Shown: positions 8,015-14,155 of the stretch, piece by piece
Position numbering within the stretch: position 1 is the first letter of the stretch
How the letters are laid out: each line of letters opens with the position of its first letter
Origin: a virus
Virus record (IMG/VR): IMGVR_UViG_3300030060_002740
Coordinates: 28,414 to 92,413 of that record
DNA: 64,000 nt
Direction: 5' to 3' (one strand)
Program-made: the position numbers and the translations under genes
The notes under the pieces: generated by a model
Told to the model about the DNA's origin: nothing
What the model saw: only the letters and a program-made list of their open reading frames with translations
Database searches by the model: none

Positions 8015-8486
8015 CCTCAGTGTGTAGTTGTTTGAATCTGTGTCTCATTTTCTCCATGTTGTTCTTCGTGCAAGCGGTAACAAAGTTCTGACCACCACGA
8101 AGGAAAATAACCAACTTGAAGTATTTCTTCTCCTCTTTACCATTCATTTGATTCTTGAATAAGTTAGAAAGAGACTCTGTTTCCTTCAAGGTTGACCACG
8201 TAAAAGCCTGAATATCATTTAGGTTAACAATCCCGTTTATGAATCTGATATACTGCTTCTTCGGGTGTTCCATAACCTCTTGCTGAGAGGCTACGGTAGT
8301 AATATTTTGTTCTTCATCAATCCCATGCAAACGAAAGAAGTCATCTTCTGCGAGGCACAAACAAGGTTCTTGTTCATGTTCTCCCCATTTGTTTTGGAAT
8401 ACTTTTATCCCCGTTCCTGAGCAAATACGACAAGTGGAAACTTTTGCTGCGTTTTTATTTTCATTAACTTGTTTATTTCTAATCAT
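7998..8486 (-). CDS. Zinc-knuckle hypothetical protein, 162 aa
   Basis: The N terminus carries CRICSGTGIKVF and, after about 16 residues, PCLCLAED, resembling a single half of a DnaJ-type CxxCxGxG zinc domain. The remainder is an alpha/beta domain with a hydrophobic strand FKLVIFLRGGQNFVT. It is the first gene of its minus-strand block: a 224-base gap with a TATA-like stretch lies upstream. The role is unknown; single zinc knuckles of this type often bind nucleic acid or chaperone partners. Confidence 0.7.
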   Translation of the reverse strand: MIRNKQVNENKNAAKVSTCRICSGTGIKVFQNKWGEHEQEPCLCLAEDDFFRLHGIDEEQNITTVASQQEVMEHPKKQYIRFINGIVNLNDIQAFTWSTLKETESLSNLFKNQMNGKEEKKYFKLVIFLRGGQNFVTACTKNNMEKMRHRFKQLHTEVEHYA

Positions 8487-8710
8487 TTTATTACTTCCAT
8501 TTATTTCTATTATGAATATAATTCAAATAAACTACTTTGTGTAAATTCTTTACGCTGCTTAAATAATCTGGACAGAAAATAGGGCATTGTCAGAGTTTTT
8601 TACATCAAGTTGTTTATTTTGGTCGGGGAGTGATATGCGGGAGAGAGCAACGTCTACTTTGGGAGAATCTCACTCATTACCGTAGCAAACCGACACGAAT
8701 ATACATTCAA
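8487..8710. other. Intergenic gap with promoter-like and hairpin elements
   Basis: No convincing gene in this gap. On the minus strand, AT-rich TTTATTTG and TTATATTC stretches just upstream of 8486 may serve as TATA box. An ACTACTTTGTG string at 8531-8541 matches the right half of the dyad family found at 10.9-15.1 kb (identical 11 bases at 13135-13144 region). A nested inverted repeat occupies 8622-8694 and is listed separately. Confidence 0.5.
8622..8694. other. Nested inverted repeat, possible structured RNA or operator
   Basis: An outer stem GTCGG (8622-8626) with CCGAC (8690-8694) encloses an inner perfect stem GAGTGA (8628-8633) with TCACTC (8670-8675). The enclosed loop is purine-rich. 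It lies in a gene-free gap behind the 176-residue gene's stop codon. It does not fold into a tRNA cloverleaf by eye. Could be a terminator for neither strand in the usual sense, as there is no following T-run. Confidence 0.3.
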
Positions 8711-9241
8711 TCAGTAATTAACCGCCATTTGTGTGTACCACTCAGGCGGATAATGAGGCCACTTCCAAGAAGCGAACCATTTCTTATCATGTATGTAGTA
8801 GGCACGATACTTTTCGACAACTGAAAGGTCATCGAAATTCTCAACCTTTTGCCTACATAGTTGGTTGTGGGATATTGCAACTGCAAAGGGCGTTAGCCCA
8901 ATATCAGGAAGCATTTCCTCAACCTTATCGAAAACATCGGAATACTCTTCCAATGTCATTGCGACTTTGTGTGTGTTACCAGTGTACCAGTAACGTTTTG
9001 CGTATGTGTCAAGCAATCCTTCAAGATGGCTTCTCAACCACTGGAAGTTCTGTCTTGTTTCTCTTGCCCAAATAGTGCAAGGATGGTTTAACATTATGGG
9101 GTCATAAGGACTATCCAAACCTAAGTGGTCTGCAATAGTGGACATCATCTGCATTGATTCAAGTGGCATCTTCACGGAATGTTTGTCTATTACCAAACTT
9201 GCCGCTACTTTAGGGTCTTCGTCAAGGATGAATATGTTCAC
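8711..9241 (-). CDS. Conserved phage-type protein of unknown function, 176 aa
   Basis: Begins MNIFILDEDPKVAASLVIDK, followed by HSVKMPLESMQMMST and later NHPCTIWARETRQNFQWL. The pattern M-N-I-F-x-L-D-x-x-P, D-K-H-x-V-K-M-x-x-E-x-x-Q, N-H-P-x-x-x-W recurs in many myovirus and cyanophage proteins, some of which are annotated as nucleic-acid related; I do not trust any specific name. Conserved His, Asp, Glu and Lys suggest an enzyme. It overlaps the next upstream gene by four bases. Confidence 0.7.
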   Translation of the reverse strand: MNIFILDEDPKVAASLVIDKHSVKMPLESMQMMSTIADHLGLDSPYDPIMLNHPCTIWARETRQNFQWLRSHLEGLLDTYAKRYWYTGNTHKVAMTLEEYSDVFDKVEEMLPDIGLTPFAVAISHNQLCRQKVENFDDLSVVEKYRAYYIHDKKWFASWKWPHYPPEWYTQMAVNY

Positions 9242-9567
9242 TCTTCCTCACCTGCCATTGCATCAATATAATTCATACGAAGTGCCTCCTCAAGACTCTT
9301 TATTCTCTTGTCCATTGCAATTAAGACAGAACGAACAGAGTCGAATTTAGCATCGTATTCATCTATCTTATTATCATAAGACTTCATCATCTTATCAACG
9401 AACTTTGCCTTCTTCTCAATCTTAGCATCAACCGCTCTCCTGTTTCTGGAAACACCAGAATCGCAGTCGTGACAAAACTTGAGATGACTTGTGTTAGTTC
9501 TAACATAGAATTGCTTGTTGCATCTATGTCCATCTTTCATTACTTTCTGACAATATTTGTAAGGCAT
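9238..9567 (-). CDS. Zinc-finger plus coiled-coil protein, 109 aa
   Basis: N-terminal Cys/His cluster (YCQKVMKDGHRCNKQF, then KFCHDCDSG) looks like one zinc site within the first 40 residues. The rest is a long coiled coil (about 45-100). This arrangement would suit a small DNA-binding dimer. Four-base overlap with the 176-residue gene downstream in the operon; three bases from the 62-residue gene upstream. Confidence 0.7.
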   Translation of the reverse strand: MPYKYCQKVMKDGHRCNKQFYVRTNTSHLKFCHDCDSGVSRNRRAVDAKIEKKAKFVDKMMKSYDNKIDEYDAKFDSVRSVLIAMDKRIKSLEEALRMNYIDAMAGEEE

Positions 9568-9569
9568 TA

Positions 9570-9758
9570 TTATTTCTCTCCATTCTCATTTGTTGGTTTA
9601 GGCAAGAAAGCGTAGGGCAAAATAAGTCCCTTTAACCAAAGGTAAATGACTTGTGCTTTTTTACTTGGTAAACTTGCCTCATAATCCCCGCCCAACAGTA
9701 GGGGTTTGAGTGTAATAGTAAGGTGAAGACATTGCACCGCAACTGGTTTCGTCTTCAT
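9570..9758 (-). CDS. Possible small hypothetical protein, 62 aa
   Basis: Open frame at the promoter-proximal end of the minus-strand block. It has a hydrophobic stretch (VIYLWLKGLILPYAFLP) that could lie in a membrane or be a buried strand. The start context lacks a clear ribosome-binding site, so it might be leaderless or not translated. It borders the long gene-free region. Confidence 0.4.
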   Translation of the reverse strand: MKTKPVAVQCLHLTITLKPLLLGGDYEASLPSKKAQVIYLWLKGLILPYAFLPKPTNENGEK

Positions 9759-9833
9759 TAAGTTCGTATTGCCTCGTCAGGACTTACGCAATTGAACGCC
9801 TTACTCTTGTGTGATAACATGAGTGTGTTGGGA

Positions 9834-9878
9834 GTGCAGTTTTACCTGCACCCCCGTTATCAGGGTTTGAGTCCTGAT
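9834..9878. repeat. Two adjacent perfect hairpins
   Basis: GTGCAG (9834-9839) - TTTTAC - CTGCAC (9846-9851), followed at once by ATCAGG (9859-9864) - GTTTGAGT - CCTGAT (9873-9878). I tested whether the pair forms the anticodon and T arms of a tRNA: the loops are six and eight bases, T-loop C56 is absent and no acceptor stem exists. More likely structural signals of the origin region or transcript ends. Confidence 0.45.
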
Positions 9879-10286
9879 TGTTTTGTGTGATATTTGTGAG
9901 TGTGTGTTGTGGGGATGAATAACGTACTGTGCCGTCTATCTCGGAGAGCATACAAAAAGTAAAGGTAACTCTTCCAATTTATTTACCGCAATGCCGACTA
10001 CTCTTTTTTATAGCGCAAAGTAACCCAATGGTATGTTCAAAGGGTTAGGCAACTCATTAACATCTTTCTAAATCTCACCCGCCTAAACGGGGCTTGACTT
10101 GTCCAGTGCCAAAGGCGAACTCCTGTATCTTAAATTCAATTACTGATAGATACCCACAATCCCAACTGTGCCGTTACTAGGTCACTCCGTCATTCCTCCT
10201 AAGAGTCACTACTTCGCTTGTCAGATGACAAACCGCTAAGTTTGCCAAACGCTTTTCACGTCCTTCCACAAATGTTGAGTATGTTC

Positions 10287-10350
10287 ATTTATCATCCATT
10301 TCTCACGCCGATGATAAATATTAATCTGCGTAAACAATACCGTTTCGCAG
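10287..10350. repeat. Inverted repeats in candidate origin
   Basis: A perfect ten-base inverted repeat ATTTATCATC (10287-10296) / GATGATAAAT (10310-10319) with a 13-base loop is followed by CTGCGTAAAC (10326-10335) / GTTTCGCAG (10342-10350), perfect but for one bulged base. A further TTTATCATC copy lies at about 10380. Repeated sites of this kind beside AT-rich DNA are typical of initiator-binding regions. Confidence 0.5.
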
Positions 10351-10395
10351 GTTTTTGGCGTTCATTTCTCGTTTCTCACGTTTATCATCACCCCT

Positions 10396-10670
10396 AGTAA
10401 TAATAATAGGGGGTATAATATATTAGAGAGAGTGTGTGTGTAGTAGTAATAATATAATGATAATAATGATAAATGATAATTGAATATCAAAAAATATTGA
10501 TTCTATCCAAGAATCCCAACTTTCTACCCCTCGACCTTTCTCATTTCTATGATAATCGGTGAGAAATGAAAGGAGAAATCAGAACTCATATCAGATAGAA
10601 TATAACTATACTAAATCTCATACTAATATTAGTATAATATATTATATTATATTATGACCCTGTTTGATAC
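10396..10670. repeat. AT-rich low-complexity tract with palindromes
   Basis: Contains runs of AATAAT, a GAGAGAGTGTGTGTGTAG dinucleotide tract and ATGATAATAATGATAA repeats at 10396-10500, a CATTTCT / AGAAATG inverted repeat (10542-10548 / 10562-10568), the perfect palindrome ATACTAATATTAGTAT (10620-10635), and an adjoining TATTATATTATATTA stretch. This is the lowest-GC stretch I noticed in the window and would melt easily. Confidence 0.55.
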
Positions 10671-10763
10671 CCGATAAATTATAGTGATATTTAGGGAGCA
10701 AACCTTTCGTGATGAACAACTAGTGTTCGTTAAGTAGCACATTAGGTAATGACTACGCTGAAG

Positions 10764-10831
10764 GGGTCGGATTCTACAATATGAAATCCACCTCCGAGGG
10801 TATATGTACCCTGCCCGACCACGCTGACCCC
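10764..10831. other. Compound stem-loop, possible RNA element
   Basis: GGTCGG (10765-10770) can pair with CCGACC (10815-10820) and enclose the tight hairpin AGGGTA (10797-10802) - TATG - TACCCT (10807-10812). Alternatively GGGGTC (10763-10768) can pair with GACCCC (10826-10831). ACGCTGA is directly repeated at 10754 and 10821. Two mutually exclusive pairings resemble a switch, but protein binding sites could look the same. Confidence 0.35.
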
Positions 10832-10852
10832 TCTGCCGACTTTATTTCCAAT

Positions 10853-10896
10853 GCGTGTCTAACAACCATATGGTAGGCTACTTTGTCAGACACCCC
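10853..10896. repeat. CCATATGG dyad, copy A (left half truncated)
   Basis: Core ACCATATGGT at 10865-10874; right arm ACTTTGT at 10880-10886 and CCCC at 10893-10896, followed by ATATG. The left arm keeps GCGTGTCTAACA but lacks the AAAGT part, as if about nine bases had been deleted. It lies in the gene-free region, about 315 bases from the nearest gene. Confidence 0.7.
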
Positions 10897-11155
10897 ATAT
10901 GAACCTTAGATTGGTCAGGGCTTACATCCCAAGTAGCCTTGTGAATGCCTGTTGTGAGAATATATGGGGCATCGGAACATTGACGCCAGTGCTATATGAG
11001 TTTTCAAGGTCATCTAAGATTCACTGTCCAGTCAGTGTCATGAGTAACTGAACCATTTGCCCGAAGAACTTTCCGTTCTCGCATTCCACTTGTGTTTTAC
11101 TCCTCTCATTAACTCTATTGTTTGTTCGTCAGCCCCATATGGGAATAGGTCGAGG

Positions 11156-11178
11156 ATGAGAATGCGAACTATTCTCAT
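11156..11178 (-). terminator. Hairpin downstream of the 60-residue minus-strand gene
   Basis: ATGAGAA (11156-11162) and TTCTCAT (11172-11178) form a perfect seven-base stem with a nine-base loop, 32 bases past the stop codon of the gene at 11211-11393. No strong T-run follows, so a terminator role is only plausible. Confidence 0.3.
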
Positions 11179-11210
11179 AAATCATCTTCGCTGATGAAAC
11201 CTCGTTATGT

Positions 11211-11393
11211 TTATTGTCTAAGGATGGTATTGAATACCTTCAATGCTGAATCTAATTGTTCTAATGCACTGGGTAGGTCATCACTACGAACCTTAAGGCT
11301 CTTGATGATTAGAACGTGGTCTTGACCCGACTTGGAGTGAGCCACTTCTAACTCGTATGGGTATAACTTGCCCTCAACTATCTGTGCTGTCAT
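11211..11393 (-). CDS. Small hypothetical protein, 60 aa
   Basis: Reads as a compact alpha/beta protein: a strand pair (LYPYELEVAHSKSGQDHVLI) and a C-terminal helix LPSALEQLDSALKVFNTIL. The amino-acid make-up is that of a real globular protein. Divergently oriented from 11559, with dyad copy B between them; a TATA-like CATATATC (minus strand, 11412-11419) at the edge of the dyad lies about 25 bases ahead of the ATG. AAGGT precedes the ATG by a few bases. Family not recognised. Confidence 0.6.
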   Translation of the reverse strand: MTAQIVEGKLYPYELEVAHSKSGQDHVLIIKSLKVRSDDLPSALEQLDSALKVFNTILRQ

Positions 11394-11420
11394 ACCTTGT
11401 ACCTACGAAGTGAGATATAT

Positions 11421-11480
11421 GGGGTCTTTCCTACAAAGTGTCACTACCATATGGTTGGTATACTTTGTCAGATAAACCCC
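11421..11480. repeat. CCATATGG dyad, copy B (perfectly symmetric in length, 60 bp)
   Basis: GGGG (11421) - ACAAAGT (11433-11439) - ACCATATGGT (11446-11455) - ACTTTGT (11462-11468) - ACCCC (ending 11480). Each half is exactly 30 bases. It is flanked on both sides by TATA-like ATATA adjoining the GGGG/CCCC arms and sits between the divergent genes 11211-11393 and 11559-12029. This is the type copy: it looks like a shared operator between two promoters. Confidence 0.8.
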
Positions 11481-11558
11481 ATATAGTTAATATCCGACTA
11501 ATACAGTGCTTAGAAGGGTTTGAGAAAATCCGATTGTTTTGAATAAAGGTGATAAAAG

Positions 11559-12029
11559 ATGGAATGGAAAGAATTTTCAGGTACAACATTAGCATGGCTA
11601 AAGAATGACAAGACTGTTGATGAAGCAGACGCTTCAACTATCAGCAGAATGATTGAGAAGGGTAACGCAAACCCTACACGACAGGTTCGTATTTCGACCA
11701 CAATCCGAGAGATTGCGAGAGATTACGCAACTGCCCCATATGGACAGAGAGGATACGCTCTACCCACAAACGCACAAAGCATTGTAAACGATGTGACTGC
11801 AATAGTGAATGAGATGGCTTCTCTCTTTGATAACGGTGGAGATGCTATTAGAGCATTGCTTCTACCTAACCAAAGGAGCAAGGTCAAGCATTACCCTAAC
11901 GGGTCTGCTTGGGCCTCTTCAGTTCTAAAGAACGTGAACGGCGTAGCAGTCAAACTATCCAAAGACGGAACTTGGGATGGTTCGGCTGAGAGTCTATCCG
12001 CTACAATTTCGGAGGTAACTTCGGAATAA
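11559..12029 (+). CDS. Hypothetical protein, 156 aa, paralogue of the 13210 product
   Basis: Starts MEWKEFSGTTLAWL after a good AGGTGA site. A 41-residue stretch, TISRMIEKGNANPTRQVRIS and following, aligns without gaps with the product of 13210-13740 (shared W-x-E-F, R-x-[IM]-x-K-G, R-x-R-I-x-[ST]-T-[IV]-R, D, P), so the two are likely paralogues. The protein is helical with Arg-rich segments, which would fit DNA binding, but no known fold is evident. It occupies its own dyad-bounded segment (between copies B and C). Confidence 0.7.
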   Translation: MEWKEFSGTTLAWLKNDKTVDEADASTISRMIEKGNANPTRQVRISTTIREIARDYATAPYGQRGYALPTNAQSIVNDVTAIVNEMASLFDNGGDAIRALLLPNQRSKVKHYPNGSAWASSVLKNVNGVAVKLSKDGTWDGSAESLSATISEVTSE

Positions 12030-12068
12030 GCGGGTAACTCTCATTGCCCTTCTAAGCACCCGTTCTTT

Positions 12069-12129
12069 GGGGTTTGAGATTACAAAGTATCTCTTACCAT
12101 ATGGTTTTGCACTTTGTCGTTAGAACCCC
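12069..12129. repeat. CCATATGG dyad, copy C
   Basis: GGGG (12069-12072) - ACAAAGT (12082-12088) - ACCATATGGT (12096-12105) - ACTTTGT (12111-12117) - ACCCC (12125-12129). A TATA-like CTTATACC follows at 12131-12138, 25 bases ahead of the leaderless-looking ATG at 12159. It separates the 156-residue gene from the tiny-gene operon. Confidence 0.75.
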
Positions 12130-12130
12130 A

Positions 12131-12138
12131 CTTATACC
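12131..12138 (+). promoter_or_regulatory. TATA-like box for the tiny-gene operon
   Basis: CTTATACC is centred about 25 bases before the ATG at 12159 and directly abuts the right arm of dyad copy C. No ribosome-binding site precedes that ATG, so a leaderless transcript starting at the codon is likely. Confidence 0.45.
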
Positions 12139-12158
12139 TCAGTTAGAACCTAATTAAC

Positions 12159-12347
12159 ATGAGTAGCAATCTATTTACAAAGAGACATTACGAATGGCTT
12201 GTTGATATGGCTTTATCCTTACAACTAACCCAAGAACAATGCAGAGAATTGGCTGATATGTTAGAGAAAACGAATCCTAAGTACAATAAGGCTAAATTCA
12301 TTACCACCATTGTCCATACAAGAAATACGAGGAGTGGAGGAATATGA
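12159..12347 (+). CDS. Small helical protein, 62 aa
   Basis: MSSNLFTKRHYEWLVDMALS, then LTQEQCRELADMLEKTNPKY and a helix ending in TRNTRSGGI. It resembles short helical phage proteins of the type 'hY-x-x-[IL]-A-x-x-[IL]' that often sit in early operons, with no known function. First gene of a run of seven tiny overlapping genes behind dyad copy C, with a leaderless-type start. The final ATGA overlaps the next gene. Confidence 0.65.
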   Translation: MSSNLFTKRHYEWLVDMALSLQLTQEQCRELADMLEKTNPKYNKAKFITTIVHTRNTRSGGI

Positions 12348-12463
12348 TAAGGGACAACATAATGAAAGTTTGCAGAGGATGCCTATACGTAATGGAACAT
12401 AAGTGGACAAGGAAAGGGTATGCCTGTAAAAGATGCCTACATATAACAACGGAGAGATATTAA
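12344..12463 (+). CDS. Tiny zinc-ribbon protein, 39 aa
   Basis: Encodes MIRDNIMKVCRGCLYVMEHK, then GYACKRCLHITTERY: two CxxC pairs about 17 residues apart, enough for one zinc site. It has a GGAGG site upstream (GGAGTGGAGGAAT) and starts in the ATGA of the previous gene. Role unknown; such mini zinc ribbons are common viral regulators. Confidence 0.6.
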   Translation: MIRDNIMKVCRGCLYVMEHKWTRKGYACKRCLHITTERY

Positions 12464-12603
12464 TGTATAAAATAATAAGATTTAGGTTTGATGGAAATCA
12501 TAGAACAATGAAGAGAGGACTTACTCTTGAAGAAGCAAAAGCACATTGTCGCGACCCTGCAACTAGTGGCGACGGTTGGTTTGATGGATATACGGAGGAG
12601 TAA
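12463..12603 (+). CDS. Small conserved phage-type protein, 46 aa
   Basis: Reads MYKIIRFRFDGNHRTMKRGL, then TLEEAKAHCRDPATSGDGWF and DGYTEE. The pattern Y-K-[IV]-I-R, G-L-T-L-E-E-A-x-x-H-C-x-D-P-x-T-S-x-x-G-W-F is one I recognise from many tiny phage proteins of unknown function. It starts in a TAATG junction with the gene before. Recognition of this pattern confirms that the short frames here are real genes. Confidence 0.75.
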   Translation: MYKIIRFRFDGNHRTMKRGLTLEEAKAHCRDPATSGDGWFDGYTEE

Positions 12604-12606
12604 GAT

Positions 12607-12735
12607 ATGATAGAGTGCATACGGTGCAAAGAATGCGGAAATATAACAATCAAGCCGGAGGATGAAGAGTTCTTCAGTGAATGGGATGAATGTATGTGTA
12701 GAGTAAATGAAATATTGGAGGAATACGAATTATGA
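12607..12735 (+). CDS. Tiny cysteine-rich protein, 42 aa
   Basis: MIECIRCKECGNITIKPEDE followed by an acidic helix with CMC. The C-x-x-C-x-x-C-G start indicates metal binding. Three-base spacing from the previous gene and four-base overlap with the next, in the same run of coupled small genes. Function unknown. Confidence 0.55.
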   Translation: MIECIRCKECGNITIKPEDEEFFSEWDECMCRVNEILEEYEL

Positions 12736-12860
12736 GTATAATAACAAGTTGGAGAATTGAAGTAACGTTAGAGAATGGAGAAACAGTGTATGTATCAGAC
12801 ATGCCTAATGACGTTTCTAGTGTGGTTGATGAATACCTCACTGAGTTGGAGGCTGATTAA
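12732..12860 (+). CDS. Tiny hypothetical protein, 42 aa
   Basis: MSIITSWRIEVTLENGETVY, then VSDMPNDVSSVVDEYLTELE. It looks like a strand-turn-strand followed by a helix. It starts in an ATGA overlap and stops directly against the next ATG. The Trp near the N terminus does not fit the docking motif of the head genes. Function unknown. Confidence 0.5.
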   Translation: MSIITSWRIEVTLENGETVYVSDMPNDVSSVVDEYLTELEAD

Positions 12861-12926
12861 ATGATGAAATTAGTTTTGAGAGTAGAAACAGAAGAATACA
12901 TCTTTGAAAGGTGGGTCTATGCGTGA
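12861..12926 (+). CDS. Possible micropeptide, 21 aa
   Basis: MMKLVLRVETEEYIFERWVY plus Ala. It begins immediately after the preceding stop and overlaps the next gene by eight bases. It may serve mainly to carry ribosomes to the downstream start (AAGGTGG lies inside it). Low confidence as a functional protein. Confidence 0.3.
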   Translation: MMKLVLRVETEEYIFERWVYA

Positions 12927-13080
12927 GAGAAGTAACGCATTACCGGAGGATAGTTTGCCCTCTTGGGTTTTCTATATGGAGGAATGCCCTAAATGCGATT
13001 GTGTAATCAATGAAGGCCATGACTACGCTGAATATGATATTGAAGTGTGTGACCCCGATGAATGCGGAGAAGAGGAATAA
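12919..13080 (+). CDS. Small cysteine-rich acidic protein, 53 aa
   Basis: MRERSNALPEDSLPSWVFYM, then EECPKCDCVINEG and CDPDECGEEE. Cys pairs CPKC and a C-terminal CxxxxC suggest one zinc site. AAGGTGG precedes the ATG by five bases. Last member of the tiny-gene run before dyad copy D. Confidence 0.6.
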   Translation: MRERSNALPEDSLPSWVFYMEECPKCDCVINEGHDYAEYDIEVCDPDECGEEE

Positions 13081-13096
13081 ATCTCTTACTCCCATC

Positions 13097-13158
13097 AGGG
13101 TATTATGACAAAGTATCCTACCATATGGTATGAACTACTTTGTGAATTTGAATACCCT
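13097..13158. repeat. CCATATGG dyad, copy D
   Basis: AGGGTA (13097-13102) - ACAAAGT (13108-13114) - ACCATATGGT (13120-13129) - ACTTTGT (13137-13143) - TACCCT (13153-13158). The outer arms are AGGGTA/TACCCT rather than GGGGT/ACCCC. A TATA-like CTAAATAG follows at 13166-13173. An in-frame ATG inside the dyad (13105) is not the real start of the next gene. Confidence 0.75.
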
Positions 13159-13209
13159 AATACCCTAAATAGAGACATAATACCGTCTAAAACGACAGGA
13201 GAAACAAAT

Positions 13210-13740
13210 ATGACCGAAAACAAATGGACTGAGTTCACTGAGAAGATAACACAATGGAAAAGAGCGAATAAGGGATGGAACGACCCCGAACATAAGTCGT
13301 ATCAAGAGGATTTAGATTCTCTTGACCGAATCATGAAGAAGGGTAGGAAGGATGAAGGCCGAAGGGCTAGAATCATGTCTACTGTTCGCACTCTCTTTAT
13401 GGATATACCAACATCACCATTCAGAACAGGCAAAGCCTCTTCGATTGATGCGGGTATGCTTGCAAAATACAACAAAAGCCGAATTGATGCCCGAACTGCC
13501 TTGATTACTGCATGGAATGCGTCAAAGTTCCTTCAGATGTATGAAGTAAAGAGCAAAAGAGGCGGAGGCGGAGTTTTCGCCACTGCTGAAGAGTATGCTG
13601 ACTATCAATTGAGTTCATCGGACTCAAGAGTTCACTCAGCAATGCGTGGAACATCAAAAGACTATCAGTTCGCTGATGGTAAGCCTCTAATCAACCTTAT
13701 ACCTCAAAAGGTAGTACCTCTATCAGAGTTATTTGATTAG
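13210..13740 (+). CDS. Hypothetical protein, 176 aa, paralogue of the 11559 product
   Basis: Start chosen at ATG 13210 (MTENKWTEFTEKITQWKRAN), which has AGGAG seven bases upstream; an upstream ATG lies within dyad copy D. The segment LDSLDRIMKKGRKDEGRRAR and the following IMSTVRTLFMD align gap-free with the 156-residue product of 11559. The C-terminal half (FATAEEYADYQLSSSDSRVH and onward) is additional. Helical, basic; may bind DNA. Occupies the segment between dyad copies D and E, suggesting duplication of a cassette. Confidence 0.7.
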   Translation: MTENKWTEFTEKITQWKRANKGWNDPEHKSYQEDLDSLDRIMKKGRKDEGRRARIMSTVRTLFMDIPTSPFRTGKASSIDAGMLAKYNKSRIDARTALITAWNASKFLQMYEVKSKRGGGGVFATAEEYADYQLSSSDSRVHSAMRGTSKDYQFADGKPLINLIPQKVVPLSELFD

Positions 13741-13756
13741 ACGGACCAAAAGTAGG

Positions 13757-13788
13757 GGGGGACACCCTAAAACTCGCCTCAGTCCCCC
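13757..13788. terminator. GC-rich hairpin between convergent genes
   Basis: GGGGGAC (13757-13763) pairs with GTCCCCC (13782-13788) around an 18-base loop; flanking AG/CT can extend it. It lies just past the stop of 13210-13740 and faces the 3' end of the minus-strand gene 13892-14155, so it could stop transcription from both sides. No T-run is present. Confidence 0.45.
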
Positions 13789-13793
13789 TCTAC

Positions 13794-13805
13794 ACCCTTC
13801 GGGGT
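13794..13805. terminator. UUCG-tetraloop hairpin
   Basis: ACCC (13794-13797) - TTCG - GGGT (13802-13805): a C(UUCG)G loop, the most stable RNA tetraloop class. Its right arm is also the GGGGT arm of dyad copy E. Directly follows the GC-rich hairpin. Confidence 0.45.
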
Positions 13806-13865
13806 CTTATGTTCGCAAAGCAATTACAACCATATGGTTGCTACGAACTTTGTGACGTTAAACCC
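13801..13865. repeat. CCATATGG dyad, copy E (between convergent genes)
   Basis: GGGGT (13801-13805) - GCAAAGC (13815-13821, variant) - ACCATATGGT (13829-13838) - ACTTTGT (13847-13853) - ACCC (ending 13865). This copy lies between the 3' ends of two convergent genes and has no TATA-like box at its edges, so at least this copy is not a promoter. Confidence 0.75.
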
Positions 13866-13891
13866 TGAGAGGATGCCCGAAGGCAATCCAA

Positions 13892-14155
13892 TCAGTATCC
13901 GTCCTGAACCCTAATTGTCTCAACGAAATACTTTGGGTTTTTGAGCATCTCACGGATTTGGTGCATCCTTTCAACGCCCTTACCACGAATAGCACCATTG
14001 AGGGTTGCAATTTCAGCAGTCAATCTGTCTATCTGTATTGCATTCATTCTTTTTACTTCCCGAATTGCACTTCTCTCATATTGGTGGTATTCTGTGATTC
14101 TAACTGTGTCATCTGCGTAGTTTCTGCTCTTTATTGCATACATTGTTCTTGTCAT
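13892..14155 (-). CDS. Small helical protein, 87 aa
   Basis: Start set at ATG 14153-14155 (MTRTMYAIKSRNYADDTVRI); longer in-frame extensions would run through dyad copy F. A central coiled-coil helix (RMNAIQIDRLTAEIATLNGA) is followed by a basic C-terminal segment. AGGTGG lies about 12 bases upstream, and a TATA-like ATTATACC (minus strand, near 14181) abuts the dyad. This is the only minus-strand gene beyond 11.4 kb. Confidence 0.6.
   Translation of the reverse strand: MTRTMYAIKSRNYADDTVRITEYHQYERSAIREVKRMNAIQIDRLTAEIATLNGAIRGKGVERMHQIREMLKNPKYFVETIRVQDGY

Larger units (their letters stand above)
9759..11210. other. 1.45-kb gene-free region at the divergence point; candidate replication origin
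   Basis: No frame here codes for a convincing protein. The region separates the minus-strand block from the mostly plus-strand rest. It contains tandem hairpins (9834-9878), inverted repeats (10287-10350), about 270 bases of AT-rich microsatellite-like DNA, a 16-base perfect palindrome, a compound stem-loop (10764-10831) and the first dyad of the CCATATGG family. TTTCTCACG occurs at 10299 and 10374 next to TTTATCATC copies, which could be iterons. Position, AT-rich unwinding-type sequence and repeats suggest an origin; a transcribed non-coding RNA is the alternative. Confidence 0.5.

Noticed and set aside
8711-9241. Naming the 176-residue protein as a pyrimidine-dimer glycosylase
   Set aside because: The conserved phage pattern is recognised, but I cannot see the catalytic features of that enzyme class, so it is left unnamed.
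9834-9878. Two hairpins resembling anticodon and T arms of a tRNA
   Set aside because: Loop sizes are wrong (six and eight), no acceptor or D stem can be formed, and the invariant C56 is missing.
10396-10670. CRISPR-like repeat array in the AT-rich tract
   Set aside because: No regular repeat-spacer unit; the repeats are microsatellite-like.
13105-13209. N-terminal extension of the 176-residue protein to the ATG at 13105
   Set aside because: That ATG lies inside dyad copy D and a good ribosome-binding site precedes ATG 13210.
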